Source of the DNA: Thermoanaerobaculia bacterium
Lineage (GTDB): Bacteria; Acidobacteriota; Thermoanaerobaculia; Multivoradales; Multivoraceae
DNA length: 64,000 nt
Assembly: GCA_022823665.1 (NCBI GenBank)
Contig: JAJEHN010000029.1
Location: 1 to 64,000 of the forward strand
Reading direction: 5' to 3'
How positions within the stretch are numbered: position 1 is the first letter of the stretch; the number at the start of each line of letters is the position of its first letter. This document shows, in pieces, positions 9,428 to 18,456 of this stretch. The notes under the pieces are model-generated. The model did not search any database, was not told the origin of the DNA, and saw only the letters and a list, made by a program, of their open reading frames with translations. The translations under genes were made by a program, and so were the position numbers.

Positions 9428-9814
9428 GTGATCAAGGTGAGTCTTCCGCTCAAGCGTGTCGTTGCGGTCGCCATCCTGCTGGGATGCCAGACGCCGGGCG
9501 CGTTTGCGTTCACGGCCGCGCTGGACCTGGCGGCTCATGTCTTCGCGTCGGAGCACGAGCACGACACCTCGGCTCTGACCAGGTCGGCGACCCACGGGCA
9601 TCACCACGACGACGAGGCGGTACCCGACCACGACCACGACGTCACGCTGGACTCGGAAGCGGGCGTGCGGCCCCCCGACCCGTCGGCGACTGTGGTACTC
9701 GCCCTGCCGTCTTCGGCGTCCCTGACGCTCGCCGAGGGGTCCCCCTACGACGCGGCGTCCCGACGCGGACCGCCGGCGCCTCTCTTCCGGTCTCACTGCG
9801 CACTGCTGCTCTGA
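9428..9814 (+). CDS. Small histidine-rich exported protein leading the metal-efflux operon
   Basis: The 128-residue product (GTG start; GTG 9437 or TTG 9401 are alternatives) begins with KR, a hydrophobic stretch and AFA, a probable signal peptide. The mature part has the metal-ligand clusters HEHD, HGHHHDD and DHDHD. It lies 60 bases upstream of an outer-membrane factor gene and has the character of CzcI-like or other small periplasmic metal-binding proteins that often open such operons. I cannot place it in a named family. Its likely role is metal buffering or sensing in the periplasm. Confidence 0.6.
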   Translation: MIKVSLPLKRVVAVAILLGCQTPGAFAFTAALDLAAHVFASEHEHDTSALTRSATHGHHHDDEAVPDHDHDVTLDSEAGVRPPDPSATVVLALPSSASLTLAEGSPYDAASRRGPPAPLFRSHCALLL

Positions 9815-9874
9815 TCCGCGGCCTTGGCCCGGGCTCGATTCGCGCCCGGAACCTGGACGCGGAAAGGAGTCAGC

Positions 9875-11074
9875 ATGCATCGTTTCAGCCTGATCGGCCT
9901 CCTTGGAGGCTTCTTCGCCGTCGCCGGCGCTGCCCAGAGCGGACCTGTCGTCACCGAGGCCGAGTTCCTCTCGGTTCTCGACGAGACACACCCCGCGGTT
10001 CGCGAGAGCGCCGAGGCTGTCGGACTCGCCGAGGCCCGTCTGCTGGCGGCCCGGGCATTCGACAATCCGGTCGTTGAGGCGGTCCGCGAGGATCCCGCCG
10101 GCCCGATCGGCCAGACCGACGTTCTCGTTTCCTGGCAGATTCCGAACGCCGCGCGCCGCCCGGAGATCGAAGCTCGGGAAGGCGAGATCGGGGCCGCCCG
10201 GAGGCGTCTGGCCCACGATCTGCTTGGTTACCGCCTCGCGATGAGGGAGGCCTATGCCGGCTGGGCCGTGGCCGCCGCGCGGTGGCAACGACTCTCGGTG
10301 CAGGCGGAGCGCGTCGAGTCGCTCGCGGAGCGCGAAGCGTCCCGCGCGGAGAGAGGGGAAGCCTCGGGGCTCCAGGCCCGCCGGCTCCGCCTGGCCGCCG
10401 CCACGCTCCGTTCCCGCGTCGCTCTCGCTGTCGGGGCGAGCGAACGGGCGAGGGGCGAGGCCGCGGCCTGGCATCCCGACTTGCCGGTGGACGCGCGGCC
10501 GGTTCTGCCGGAGCTGCCGGAGGCGCCGCCGCTGGACGGGACCGATTCCCGTGTGCGAGCCGCCGAGGCGGCGCTGGCTTCGGCCGAACTGGCTCAGCTC
10601 GCGACCCGACCGGTGCTTGCTTCGCCCGAGCTGACGCTGGGCTGGCGCCGGCAGGACCTGACGCCGGGCGCGGTCGACGGACCGATCTTCGGAGTCGCCT
10701 GGTCCGTTCCGCTGTTCGACCGCCGGCAGGCGGCGCGGCGAAGCTCGGAAGCTGGCCTGGACGCCGCCCGGGCCAGGCTCGAACTCGCGGAGCGCGAATC
10801 GGCCGCGGCGCGAGCCGCCGCGAGAAACAACTTCGCCCGGCTGGGCGCCGCTCTCGCGGACGCGCGTCAGGAGCTTGGCGCCACCGAGCGAATGCTGGAC
10901 GGCGCCGAGGCGGCTTTCCGGCAGGGCGAGGCCGGCCTGACCGATCTGCTGGAGACGCACCGTTCGGTGACCGAGGCGGAACTGGCGGTGCTCGATCTGC
11001 ATGAGGCGGCGCTGGCGGCGCATCGTGAACTCGAACGGCTCGCGGCCAGCCGGGAAGGGGGGGCGGGGTCATGA
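9875..11074 (+). CDS. Outer-membrane factor of heavy-metal efflux (TolC/CzcC type)
   Basis: The 399-residue product starts at an ATG with a GGAAAGGAG ribosome site and has an N-terminal signal (LIGLLGGFFAVAGAA). It is dominated by long Ala/Glu/Arg-rich amphipathic helices, as in TolC-like outer membrane efflux proteins. The C-terminal helix region AEAAFRQGEAGLTDLLE matches the repeated OEP signature. It should form the outer-membrane duct of the tripartite pump encoded by the next two genes. Its stop overlaps the adaptor start by four bases (ATGA). The metal is not identifiable from this subunit. Confidence 0.8.
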   Translation: MHRFSLIGLLGGFFAVAGAAQSGPVVTEAEFLSVLDETHPAVRESAEAVGLAEARLLAARAFDNPVVEAVREDPAGPIGQTDVLVSWQIPNAARRPEIEAREGEIGAARRRLAHDLLGYRLAMREAYAGWAVAAARWQRLSVQAERVESLAEREASRAERGEASGLQARRLRLAAATLRSRVALAVGASERARGEAAAWHPDLPVDARPVLPELPEAPPLDGTDSRVRAAEAALASAELAQLATRPVLASPELTLGWRRQDLTPGAVDGPIFGVAWSVPLFDRRQAARRSSEAGLDAARARLELAERESAAARAAARNNFARLGAALADARQELGATERMLDGAEAAFRQGEAGLTDLLETHRSVTEAELAVLDLHEAALAAHRELERLAASREGGAGS

Positions 11075-12696
11075 GGTGGGGTGGAGCTGCGGCGGAAGCC
11101 GGCCAGAAGGCCGGCGCACCGACACGAGGCGTGCCAGGACATGGCTTGACAGCGATCTTCGCGGCGCTTCCTGTACTCCTCCTTGGTTGCGTGAGCTCGC
11201 CGCCGACCGAGGAACACGATCATTCTCACGAGAGCTGGACGGTCACGGCTCTCGGCGAGCGCTTCGAGGTCTTCCCCGAGATCGACGCTCTGGAGGTCGG
11301 ACAAACGGCGACGGCCCACACTCACGTCACCCGTCTGGCGGACTTCGGACCCCTGGTGGAGGGGACCGTGGAGATCGTGCTCGTCGACGGCGAGGGCGAA
11401 CAGGTGTTCGGCGCCGGCGAGTCGGCCGACCCCGGCCACTTCCTCGTCGAGGTCATGCCGCAACGTCCCGGCGAGGCGGATCTGCTCTTCCGGATCGACG
11501 ACGGAGCGGGAATCGAGGAGATCCCGGGCGGCCGGGTCCGTGTCGGCGCGGCGGATCAACCGGAAGGCCTCATCCAGGCGCCGGAGCTGCCGGCCGGGTC
11601 CGACGGTGGCGAGCCCGTGGCCTTCATCAAGGAGCAGCAGTGGCAGGGCCGCTTCGCGACCGCCTGGGTCGAGGAGGGGCACCTGGCTCTCAGCGTCTCC
11701 GGCGTGGCCACCTTCCGGCCGCCGGCGGGCGGCGAGAGCACGGTGACCGCGCAGGTGGACGGCGTCGTCCAGCCTCCCGGGGGAGCGCGTTCCTGGCCGT
11801 TCGTCGGACGCCGCGTGGAGCGGGACGCACCGCTGTTTCGAGTGGTTCCGCTGGTCGCTTCCGAGCGCAGTCTGGCGACCCTCGAAGGGGAACTCGAGGC
11901 GCTGGCGGTGGAGCTGGAGAGCGCGCGGTCGCGAAGCACGCGGCTTCGCGAACTCCTGGCGCTCGAAGCGGTCAGCGAGCGGGAGGTCGAGGTGACCGGG
12001 GTCCGGGCCCGCACGCTCGAGGCGCGGCACCGGGCGGCGGAGCGGGACCTCGAATCGGCCCGTTCCTCGCGCGAAGGCGGAGCGGAGGGCGCCGGCATCT
12101 CGCTCAAGGCTCCGTTCTCCGGCCGGATCGCCGCCGTCAGCACCACACCCGGCGCGACGGTCGCCGCCGGCGACGCCCTGGCCCGGCTGGTTCGGACCGA
12201 CGTGGTGTGGATCGAGGTCGCCCTGCCGCCTCAGGACGCGCGGCGGCTCGCGGCGGCCGGCCTGCGCGGCGTCGTTCTGGACGACCCGGAGAGCGGACCG
12301 GTACGCATCGACGAGGGCCTCTCCCTCGTCTCGGTTTCGCCGGAGCTTTCGCACCGGACCGGCACGGTGACCGTTCTGCTCGAGGCCCCCGGCCTTGCCG
12401 GCACGGGTTTCGCGCTCGGGTCGACCGTGGCGGCTCAGGTGCTGATGGCCGGCGAGGAGAGCGGCATCGTCGTACCCGCTTCGGCCGTGGTCGACGACGG
12501 CGGCGTGCCGGTCGTCTTCCTGCAACTCTCCGGCGAGGACTTCCAGCGCCAGACGGTGACGGTGCTCGGCCGGCAGGGGGACGAGGTGCTCGTCGGCGGC
12601 CTGGCGCCCGGCCAGCGCCTGGTGACCCGCGGCGGCGACGCGATCCGCCGCTCGTCGCTCATGGCGAGCGGCGAAGCCCACGGCCACGTCCACTGA
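11071..12696 (+). CDS. RND periplasmic adaptor (CzcB/CusB-like), lipoprotein
   Basis: The 541-residue product has a lipobox-like LLLGC at about residues 37-41 followed by EEHDHSHES, a likely metal-binding segment. Residues 60-150 form an extra N-terminal beta domain seen in some heavy-metal adaptors. The lipoyl/barrel-sandwich part (LKAPFSGRIAAVSTTPGATV) and a coiled-coil hairpin rich in Glu/Arg (about 270-335) are present, then the beta-barrel and the membrane-proximal domain. The protein ends EAHGHVH, another histidine cluster. It bridges the inner-membrane pump and the outer-membrane duct. ATGA overlap with the preceding gene supports co-translation. Confidence 0.85.
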   Translation: MRWGGAAAEAGQKAGAPTRGVPGHGLTAIFAALPVLLLGCVSSPPTEEHDHSHESWTVTALGERFEVFPEIDALEVGQTATAHTHVTRLADFGPLVEGTVEIVLVDGEGEQVFGAGESADPGHFLVEVMPQRPGEADLLFRIDDGAGIEEIPGGRVRVGAADQPEGLIQAPELPAGSDGGEPVAFIKEQQWQGRFATAWVEEGHLALSVSGVATFRPPAGGESTVTAQVDGVVQPPGGARSWPFVGRRVERDAPLFRVVPLVASERSLATLEGELEALAVELESARSRSTRLRELLALEAVSEREVEVTGVRARTLEARHRAAERDLESARSSREGGAEGAGISLKAPFSGRIAAVSTTPGATVAAGDALARLVRTDVVWIEVALPPQDARRLAAAGLRGVVLDDPESGPVRIDEGLSLVSVSPELSHRTGTVTVLLEAPGLAGTGFALGSTVAAQVLMAGEESGIVVPASAVVDDGGVPVVFLQLSGEDFQRQTVTVLGRQGDEVLVGGLAPGQRLVTRGGDAIRRSSLMASGEAHGHVH

Positions 12697-12706
12697 GGGC
12701 TGAAGG

Positions 12707-15700
12707 ATGGGCCCACTCGAGCGACTGCTTCGCTTCTCCCTCCGCCATCGGTTTCTGGTGGTCGCCGGGGCCGCGGTTCTCACCGCCGGCGGAGCGGTCT
12801 GGATCCTGAGCCTGCCGGTGGACATCTTCCCCGACCTTTCGGCGCCCACGGTGACCGTGATCACGGAGGCGCCGGGAATGGCCGCGGAGGAGGTCGAGCT
12901 CCTGGTGACCTACGCGGTCGAGTCGGCGATCAACGGCTCGCCCGGGGTGCGGCGGTTGCGGTCGATCTCGGCCGACGGGATCTCGGTGGCCTGGGTCGAG
13001 TTCAACTGGGGAACCGACATCTACCGCGCACGCCAGGTCGTTAGCGAGCGCCTGCAGCGGGTCGACCTTCCGGCGCAGGCCGAGACGCCGGAGCTGGGAC
13101 CGATCTCGTCGATCATGGGCGAGATCACGTTCATCGCGATGACGTCGGATCCCGTCGAGGAAGGCGGCGTCGGTTCGATGGAGCTGCGCCGGGTGGCGGA
13201 GACGGTCGTCCGGCGGACTCTCCTCGCCCTCCCCGGCGTATCCCAGGTCGTCCCGATCGGCGGTGAAAGGCGGCAGCTCCAGGTCACGGTGCGACCGACC
13301 GTTCTCGCCCAGAACGACCTTCCGCTCGCCGACGTCACCCGTGCCGTGGCCCGGTCGAGCCGCAGTCTGGCGGCCGGCTTTCACGTGGAGGCCGGCGAGG
13401 AGCACATCGTCCGCGTGCGCAGCCGCGCGCGCAGCCCGGAGGAGGTGGCGGCCGCCGTCGTGCGGGTCGATGGCGGGATCCCGCTGCGGGTCGGCGACGT
13501 GGCAAGCGTCGAGTGGGGACCCGCGCCGGTCCGCGGCACCGGCTCCTACCGCAACCGCCCCGCGGTCATCCTGTCGGTGCAGAAGCAGCCGGGGGCCAAC
13601 ACGCTCGATCTGACCGCGACGATCGACGAGACGCTCGCGCGGCTGCAGCCGACGCTCCCCGAAGGCGTGACCCTCGAGAGCGAGAACTTCCGTCAGGCCG
13701 ACTTCATCGAAGTGGCGATCGGCAACGTCTCCGAGGCGCTTCGCGACGGAGCGATCCTCGTCATCGTCATCCTGGCGCTCTTCCTCGGCAGCGTCCGCAC
13801 GACGTTCATCTCGGCGTTCGCGATCCCGCTCTCCCTGGTCACCGGGATCCTGGTCATCTCGGCCTTCGGGCTCCAGATCGACACGATGACCCTCGGCGGT
13901 CTGTCGATCGCCATCGGCCTGCTGGTGGACGACGCGATCATCGCGATCGAGAACATCTTCCGCCGGATGAGGGACGAGCGGCGGCTGCCGGAAGGTGAAC
14001 GCCGGCCGGCCGAAGAAGTGGTCGCGGCCGCGACGAAGGAGGTGCTGAGCCCGATCCTCCTCGCCACCCTGATCGTCGTCCTGGTGTTCGTTCCGATCTT
14101 CTTCCTGCCGGGCCTGGAGGGCCGGCTGCTGCGGCCGCTCGGCTTCGCCTTCATCACGGCGCTCTCGGCCTCCCTGATCGTGGCGCTGACCGTCACGCCG
14201 GTGCTGGCGCTCCTGTTCCTCGGCCGGGCGCGGGCGCTCCGGACCCGCGGGCCGTGGCTTCTGCGCGCCTTCCAGTGGGCGTACACGCCGACTCTCGACT
14301 GGTGCCTCTCGCATCGCTGGGCGGTGCTTTCGTCGTCGGCCGTGCTCGTGGCGCTCGCGCTGGCACTCCTGCCCGGGTTGGGGCGCAGCTTCCTGCCGCC
14401 GTTCAACGAGGGGTCGCTCACCGTGTCGGTAGTCAGCGCGCCCGGCATCCCGCTCGCGGAGAGCGATCGGCTGGGAAGCCAGGTCGAAGAGGCGCTGCTC
14501 GCCTTCCCAGAAGTCGTCTCGACGAGCCGGCGCACCGGTCGGGCGGAGAAGGACGAGCACGTGCAGGGCGTGAACGCTTCCGAGATGGAGGTCGTGCTCG
14601 CCCGGCTCGAAGACGGACGCTCCAAGGACGAACTCGTGGCGGAGATGCGCCTTGCCGTGGCGGCGATTCCGGGCGCCACCGTCTCCTTCGGGCAGCCGAT
14701 CAGCCACCGGATCGACCACATGATCTCGGGCTCCAGAACGAACCTCGCGGTGAAGGTCTTCGGCCCCGATCTCGCCGTGCTGCGGTCGCTCGCGGCGCGG
14801 ATCGAGCAGGTCCTCGGGGACGTGCCCGGCATCGTCGACCTGTCGAACCAGGAGCAGTCGCCGGTCCCGCAGCTCGTCGTCGACTTCGATCGCGCAGCGA
14901 TGGCCCGGTACGGGTTGAGCCTGGCCGACCTCGGGGAGGCGGTGGAAGCGCTCTTCCAGGGCGTCGTCGTCGGCGAGATCGTGGAGGAAGGGCTGGTCTC
15001 GGACATCGCGGTGCGCCTGCCTCCGGGTCTCCGGGCCGAGCCGGACCGGGTCGCGGCCCTCCCGGTTTCCACCCCGGGCGGCGATCTCGTGCGCCTCGGC
15101 GCGGTGGGCAGCGTGCGGCATGCCCTGGGTCCGTCCCTGATCCGGCGGGAGAACGCCCAGCGGGTGGCGATGGTCACGGCGAACGTCGCGGGCGCGGATC
15201 TGGTGGGCACGGTCGAGCGCGCGGAGGCCGCTGTCGCCGCGGAGGTCGACCTGCCGGCCGGCTACTTCGTGACCTTCGGCGGGCAGTTCGAGGAGGCCGG
15301 CCGGCGCTTCTCGACGATGGGCCTCCTGATCGCGCTCATCCTGGCCGGAATGTACGGCCTGCTCTACGTGGAGTTCGGCAGCCACCGCGACACCCTGGCG
15401 ATGCTCGTCAACGTGCCGCTGGCCCTGGTGGGCGGAGTCGTCGCGGTGGCTCTGGGCGGCGGCGTCCTGTCGCTCGCGACCGTGGTCGGCTTCGTCACGC
15501 TGTTCGGGATCGCGACGCGCAACGGCGTTCTGCTGGTCAGCAACTACCGGCGCCTGCTCCGCGAGGGACTGTCGCTGGAAGCCGCCGTCCGCCGCGGTTC
15601 GGAGGAGCGCATGCCGCCCATCCTGATGACGGCGCTCACCGCCGGACTCGCGCTGGTGCCGCTGGTGCTGGGCGCCGGCGAGCCGGGCAACGAGATCCTG

Positions 15701-15799
15701 AGTCCGATGGCCCAGGTCATTCTCGGCGGGCTGTTGACGTCGACGTTCCTGAACCTGGTCGTCGTGCCGGTGCTCTACGCCAGGAACCTGCGCGCCTGA
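12707..15799 (+). CDS. Heavy-metal RND efflux transporter, inner membrane (CusA/CzcA-like)
   Basis: This 1030-residue proton-driven pump has the usual 12 membrane helices and two large periplasmic loops. The first helix ends LPVDIFPDLSAPTVTV, as in the HME-RND branch. The second half repeats the fold (VGFVTLFGIATRNGVLL). In helix 4 the sequence is GGLSIAIGLLVDDAIIAIEN. The DFG triplet of classic CzcA proteins is replaced by AIG while the following Asp pair is kept, so the ion specificity cannot be transferred from CzcA. It is the last gene of the operon, 10 bases after the adaptor, and ends at a dispersed repeat. Confidence 0.88.
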   Translation: MGPLERLLRFSLRHRFLVVAGAAVLTAGGAVWILSLPVDIFPDLSAPTVTVITEAPGMAAEEVELLVTYAVESAINGSPGVRRLRSISADGISVAWVEFNWGTDIYRARQVVSERLQRVDLPAQAETPELGPISSIMGEITFIAMTSDPVEEGGVGSMELRRVAETVVRRTLLALPGVSQVVPIGGERRQLQVTVRPTVLAQNDLPLADVTRAVARSSRSLAAGFHVEAGEEHIVRVRSRARSPEEVAAAVVRVDGGIPLRVGDVASVEWGPAPVRGTGSYRNRPAVILSVQKQPGANTLDLTATIDETLARLQPTLPEGVTLESENFRQADFIEVAIGNVSEALRDGAILVIVILALFLGSVRTTFISAFAIPLSLVTGILVISAFGLQIDTMTLGGLSIAIGLLVDDAIIAIENIFRRMRDERRLPEGERRPAEEVVAAATKEVLSPILLATLIVVLVFVPIFFLPGLEGRLLRPLGFAFITALSASLIVALTVTPVLALLFLGRARALRTRGPWLLRAFQWAYTPTLDWCLSHRWAVLSSSAVLVALALALLPGLGRSFLPPFNEGSLTVSVVSAPGIPLAESDRLGSQVEEALLAFPEVVSTSRRTGRAEKDEHVQGVNASEMEVVLARLEDGRSKDELVAEMRLAVAAIPGATVSFGQPISHRIDHMISGSRTNLAVKVFGPDLAVLRSLAARIEQVLGDVPGIVDLSNQEQSPVPQLVVDFDRAAMARYGLSLADLGEAVEALFQGVVVGEIVEEGLVSDIAVRLPPGLRAEPDRVAALPVSTPGGDLVRLGAVGSVRHALGPSLIRRENAQRVAMVTANVAGADLVGTVERAEAAVAAEVDLPAGYFVTFGGQFEEAGRRFSTMGLLIALILAGMYGLLYVEFGSHRDTLAMLVNVPLALVGGVVAVALGGGVLSLATVVGFVTLFGIATRNGVLLVSNYRRLLREGLSLEAAVRRGSEERMPPILMTALTAGLALVPLVLGAGEPGNEILSPMAQVILGGLLTSTFLNLVVVPVLYARNLRA

Positions 15800-15888
15800 C
15801 ACTGGGTGCCGGCTGGGTGCGCGGGTCTTCTGACCCGCTGCCGCCGAAGGCGGCCAAGAGCACGCGCCGCGAAGCGGCGACCGATCTT
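15800..15888 (+). repeat. Dispersed intergenic repeat with an alternative hairpin module
   Basis: Module A (CACTGGGTGC) is followed by a different module B, the hairpin GCGGGTC-TTCT-GACCCGC (15821-15838). Module C GCCGCC-GAA-GGCGGC and a diverged module D CGCCGC-GAA-GCGGCG come next. It begins at the stop codon of the RND gene and ends about 20 bases before the next start. Confidence 0.75.
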
Positions 15889-15907
15889 CCGCTAGGTTGT
15901 AGCGATC

Positions 15908-17674
15908 ATGAGACCCATAGCGTTCCTGGCCGTCGCCCTCGTATCTCCCCTCCTCGCCTGCAGCGTGGGCGACTCCAGCGACGGCTCCGCCGCCGCGGAC
16001 CTCATCGCCGCCGCCGGCAACGAGTACCTGGAGTTCGTCGCCGACCAGGACCCCTACCTCAAGTTCCGCCGCGGCGAGAAGGTGGAGAACTTCCCGGACT
16101 GGACGCTTGAAGCCGCCGAGGCCGACGCAGCCTTCGCCCGGGACCTGCTGGACCGGCTCGCCGGGGTCGACGAGGAGGCGATCGACCACGAGGACTGGCT
16201 CTCGCTCGAGCTCCTGCGCTGGAACCTCGGCATGCTGGTCGAGGCGCCGAAGCACTACTGGGCGGACTTCAACATCACGCCCTACGCGGCCGGCGGCTTC
16301 AGCCTGAACATCCTCCACCAGGTGCTCGGCGCCGCTCCGGTCGGCACCGACGAGGAGCGCGCGCACTACCTCCACCTGCTCGATGAGTACGCCCAGGGGA
16401 TCGGGCAGCTCGCCGACAAGGTGGCGGGCCAGAAGGAGCGCGGGATCCATCTGCCGAAGGCCCAGGTCCCGGCCGTGGCCGGGATGTTCGAGGGCTACCG
16501 GGGTCGGCTCGAAGAGCTGTTCGTGCCGGCCGCCGACCGCGCCGGCGACGGGGGCGACGACTTCCTGGCCCGGGCCCGCGAGGCCGTCGAAACGGGAATC
16601 GACGCACAGCTCGGCCGCCTGATCGCGGAACTCGGCGACGACTACCTGGAGGCGGCGCCCGAGCAGGTCGGGCTGAGCACGGCGCCCGGCGGCCGCGAGC
16701 TCTACGTCCACCGCGTCCGGATGCACACGACGACCGACCTCACCCCCGAGGAGATCCACCAGCTCGGCCTAGACGAGGTCGCGCGAATCGAAGCAGAGCT
16801 GGCGGTGCTGCGAGACGAGATCGGCTTCGAGGCCAGCTCGGAAGAGACCGCGATGAAGGAGTTCCTCGACCAGGTCCGCGCCGACCCGCGCTTCATCGCC
16901 GCGTCGCCCGAAGAGGTCGAGGAGCGTTACATGGGCTACATCGAGAAGATCGAGCCCCACGTCGCCGACTACTTCGATGTTCTGCCGGAGGCGCCCTACG
17001 GCGTCCGCCGGCTCGACCCGACCTCCGAGGCGACGATGACCTTCGGCGTCTACCAGCTCCCGACCGCCGCCAACCCGCGCGGCGAGTACCGCTACAACGG
17101 CTCGGACCTGGAGAACCGCTCCCTGTTCTCGGCCCAGGGGCTGATCTACCACGAGCTGATCCCCGGCCACCACTTCCAGCTCGCGCTGGCGAACGAGCGC
17201 GAGGAGCTGCCCCGCTTCCGCCGCGAGACGATCGGCTACGGCGCCTTCACCGAAGGCTGGGCCGAGTACGCCGCCAACCTCGGCAAGGAGATGGGCCTCT
17301 ACGAGGACCCCTACGACCTCTACGGCCGCCTGGTCATGGAGATGTTCATCTCCTGCCGCCTGGTGCTCGACACCGGCATGAACTACTTCGGCTGGGACCT
17401 CGAACGCGCCCGCGAGTACATGAGCGCCCGGGTCGTCTACTCCGACGTCGAGGTCGCCACGGAGTTGCTGCGCTACTCAGCCGACATCCACGGCCAAGCC
17501 CTCGCCTACCGCATCGGCAACCTGGAGATCCTCCGCCTGCGCCGGAAGGCCGAGGAAGCCCTCGGCGACCGCTTCGACATCAAGGCCTTCCACGCCGCCG
17601 TGATCGGCAGCGGCGCCATGCCGATGGTCGTGCTGGAGGAGCACATCGACTGGTGGATTCGCCAGCAGGGGTAG
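15908..17674 (+). CDS. DUF885 family metallopeptidase-like lipoprotein
   Basis: The 588-residue product starts with a lipoprotein signal (FLAVALVSPLLACS). The DUF885 hallmark is YHELIPGHHFQ at about residues 412-422, an HExxxGHH-type zinc site, followed by GAFTEGWAEYAANL, which supplies the likely third ligand region. Length and layout fit the family. It should be a zinc-dependent hydrolase, probably a peptidase, anchored to a membrane outside the cytoplasm. The natural substrate is unknown. It is monocistronic, with repeats on both sides. Confidence 0.82.
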   Translation: MRPIAFLAVALVSPLLACSVGDSSDGSAAADLIAAAGNEYLEFVADQDPYLKFRRGEKVENFPDWTLEAAEADAAFARDLLDRLAGVDEEAIDHEDWLSLELLRWNLGMLVEAPKHYWADFNITPYAAGGFSLNILHQVLGAAPVGTDEERAHYLHLLDEYAQGIGQLADKVAGQKERGIHLPKAQVPAVAGMFEGYRGRLEELFVPAADRAGDGGDDFLARAREAVETGIDAQLGRLIAELGDDYLEAAPEQVGLSTAPGGRELYVHRVRMHTTTDLTPEEIHQLGLDEVARIEAELAVLRDEIGFEASSEETAMKEFLDQVRADPRFIAASPEEVEERYMGYIEKIEPHVADYFDVLPEAPYGVRRLDPTSEATMTFGVYQLPTAANPRGEYRYNGSDLENRSLFSAQGLIYHELIPGHHFQLALANEREELPRFRRETIGYGAFTEGWAEYAANLGKEMGLYEDPYDLYGRLVMEMFISCRLVLDTGMNYFGWDLERAREYMSARVVYSDVEVATELLRYSADIHGQALAYRIGNLEILRLRRKAEEALGDRFDIKAFHAAVIGSGAMPMVVLEEHIDWWIRQQG

Positions 17675-17678
17675 AAGA

Positions 17679-17700
17679 CACTGGGTACGCGGGTCTGTCA
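17679..17700 (+). repeat. Truncated dispersed repeat
   Basis: CACTGGGTACGCGGGTCTGT follows the DUF885 stop by a few bases. It matches module A and the left arm of the module B hairpin seen at 15821-15838, then breaks off. Confidence 0.5.
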
Positions 17701-17726
17701 TCCGAACTCGGCCTTGGCCTCAGCCA

Positions 17727-18137
17727 TCAGGGCGCCGGGATGAACGGGTCCAACGGCTCTATTCCCAGGCGCTTGAAGTCGCGAACGTTGCGGGTGACGA
17801 CGGTCAGTCGGTGAATCTTGGCGACGGCGGCGATCATCGCATCCTGGGACAGGGCGACCGACTGACGGTGCATCAGCCGTCCCCACTCGCGGAAGATCGT
17901 GCCATCGAGAGACAGGATGGGGTACGCCTCCATGACCTGATCGAGCCACTTCTCCAGTACTTCGGCCTTTGCGGGGTCTTGGGCGCGAGTCTTCTCGATT
18001 CCCCCCTGAATCTCGCCTACGGTCACCGCGGACAGGTGGAGTCGTTCCGCCGGGACGTTTCGGAGCCACTCCAGGACCGCGGGATGCGGCCGGTTGCGAC
18101 GCAACTCCGAGACGACGTTCGTGTCGAGGAGGTACAT
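17727..18137 (-). CDS. vapC: VapC/FitB-type PIN-domain toxin
   Basis: The 136-residue PIN-domain protein has the acidic residues of this ribonuclease fold: Asp in LLDTNVVSE (Asp5), Glu in TVGEIQGGIE, Asp in LSQDAMIAA and Asp in TRNVRDFKRLG. The wording TVGEIQGGI and the C-terminal end are close to FitB-type toxins. Such toxins are Mg-dependent RNases, often specific for tRNA, held inactive by the cognate antitoxin. It lies three bases after the Phd/YefM-like antitoxin gene, in the usual antitoxin-toxin order. Confidence 0.85.
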   Translation of the reverse strand: MYLLDTNVVSELRRNRPHPAVLEWLRNVPAERLHLSAVTVGEIQGGIEKTRAQDPAKAEVLEKWLDQVMEAYPILSLDGTIFREWGRLMHRQSVALSQDAMIAAVAKIHRLTVVTRNVRDFKRLGIEPLDPFIPAP

Positions 18138-18140
18138 CCC

Positions 18141-18401
18141 CTACTCGAGTCGAGGCGCTTCGCGATAGCGGAAGTCGCGTCTGGGCAGGGCCAGTTCCTC
18201 GGTTCTCGGTTCGGGCGCCAGAAGGAGCGTCTTGAGATCGGGCTTGGACGCCCTTGAGAGCCTCCGCCACTGATCGATCGGCACCAGGACAGCGGTCGGC
18301 ACGCCGCGCTTCGTGACGACCTGCGGCCCTTCCGCCACGCTCGTCTCGAGAAACTCGCTGAAGCGGGCCTTCGCATCCTGTACCTGCCATACGTTGCCCA
18401 T
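18141..18401 (-). CDS. vapB: Phd/YefM-type antitoxin of the VapBC module
   Basis: The 86-residue protein has an N-terminal Phd/YefM fold (WQVQDAKARFSEFLETSV, then VVTKRGVPTAVLVPIDQWRRL) that should dimerise and bind DNA. Its C-terminal tail is acidic and Pro/Arg-rich and is probably the part that folds on the toxin. The toxin gene starts three bases downstream. A perfect 8-bp inverted repeat at 18418-18441, just upstream of the start, is a plausible binding site for autorepression. Confidence 0.82.
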   Translation of the reverse strand: MGNVWQVQDAKARFSEFLETSVAEGPQVVTKRGVPTAVLVPIDQWRRLSRASKPDLKTLLLAPEPRTEELALPRRDFRYREAPRLE

Positions 18402-18417
18402 CGGCTCTCCTTCTCAA

Positions 18418-18441
18418 CAGACTAGACGCCACACTAGTCTG
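18418..18441. promoter_or_regulatory. Putative VapBC operator (perfect inverted repeat)
   Basis: The arms CAGACTAG (18418-18425) and CTAGTCTG (18434-18441) are exact inverted copies separated by 8 bases. The site ends 17 bases before the antitoxin ATG, the place where the antitoxin-toxin complex usually binds for conditional repression. The CTAG-containing arms stand out in this GC-rich sequence. Confidence 0.6.
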
Positions 18442-18456
18442 CGACATCGAGCCCCG

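Noticed and set aside
12659..16759. Long minus-strand open frame of 1366 residues opposite the RND operon
   Set aside because: It is Arg/His/Asp-rich low-complexity sequence without domains, a usual shadow of GC-rich coding DNA. The plus strand carries clear efflux genes.
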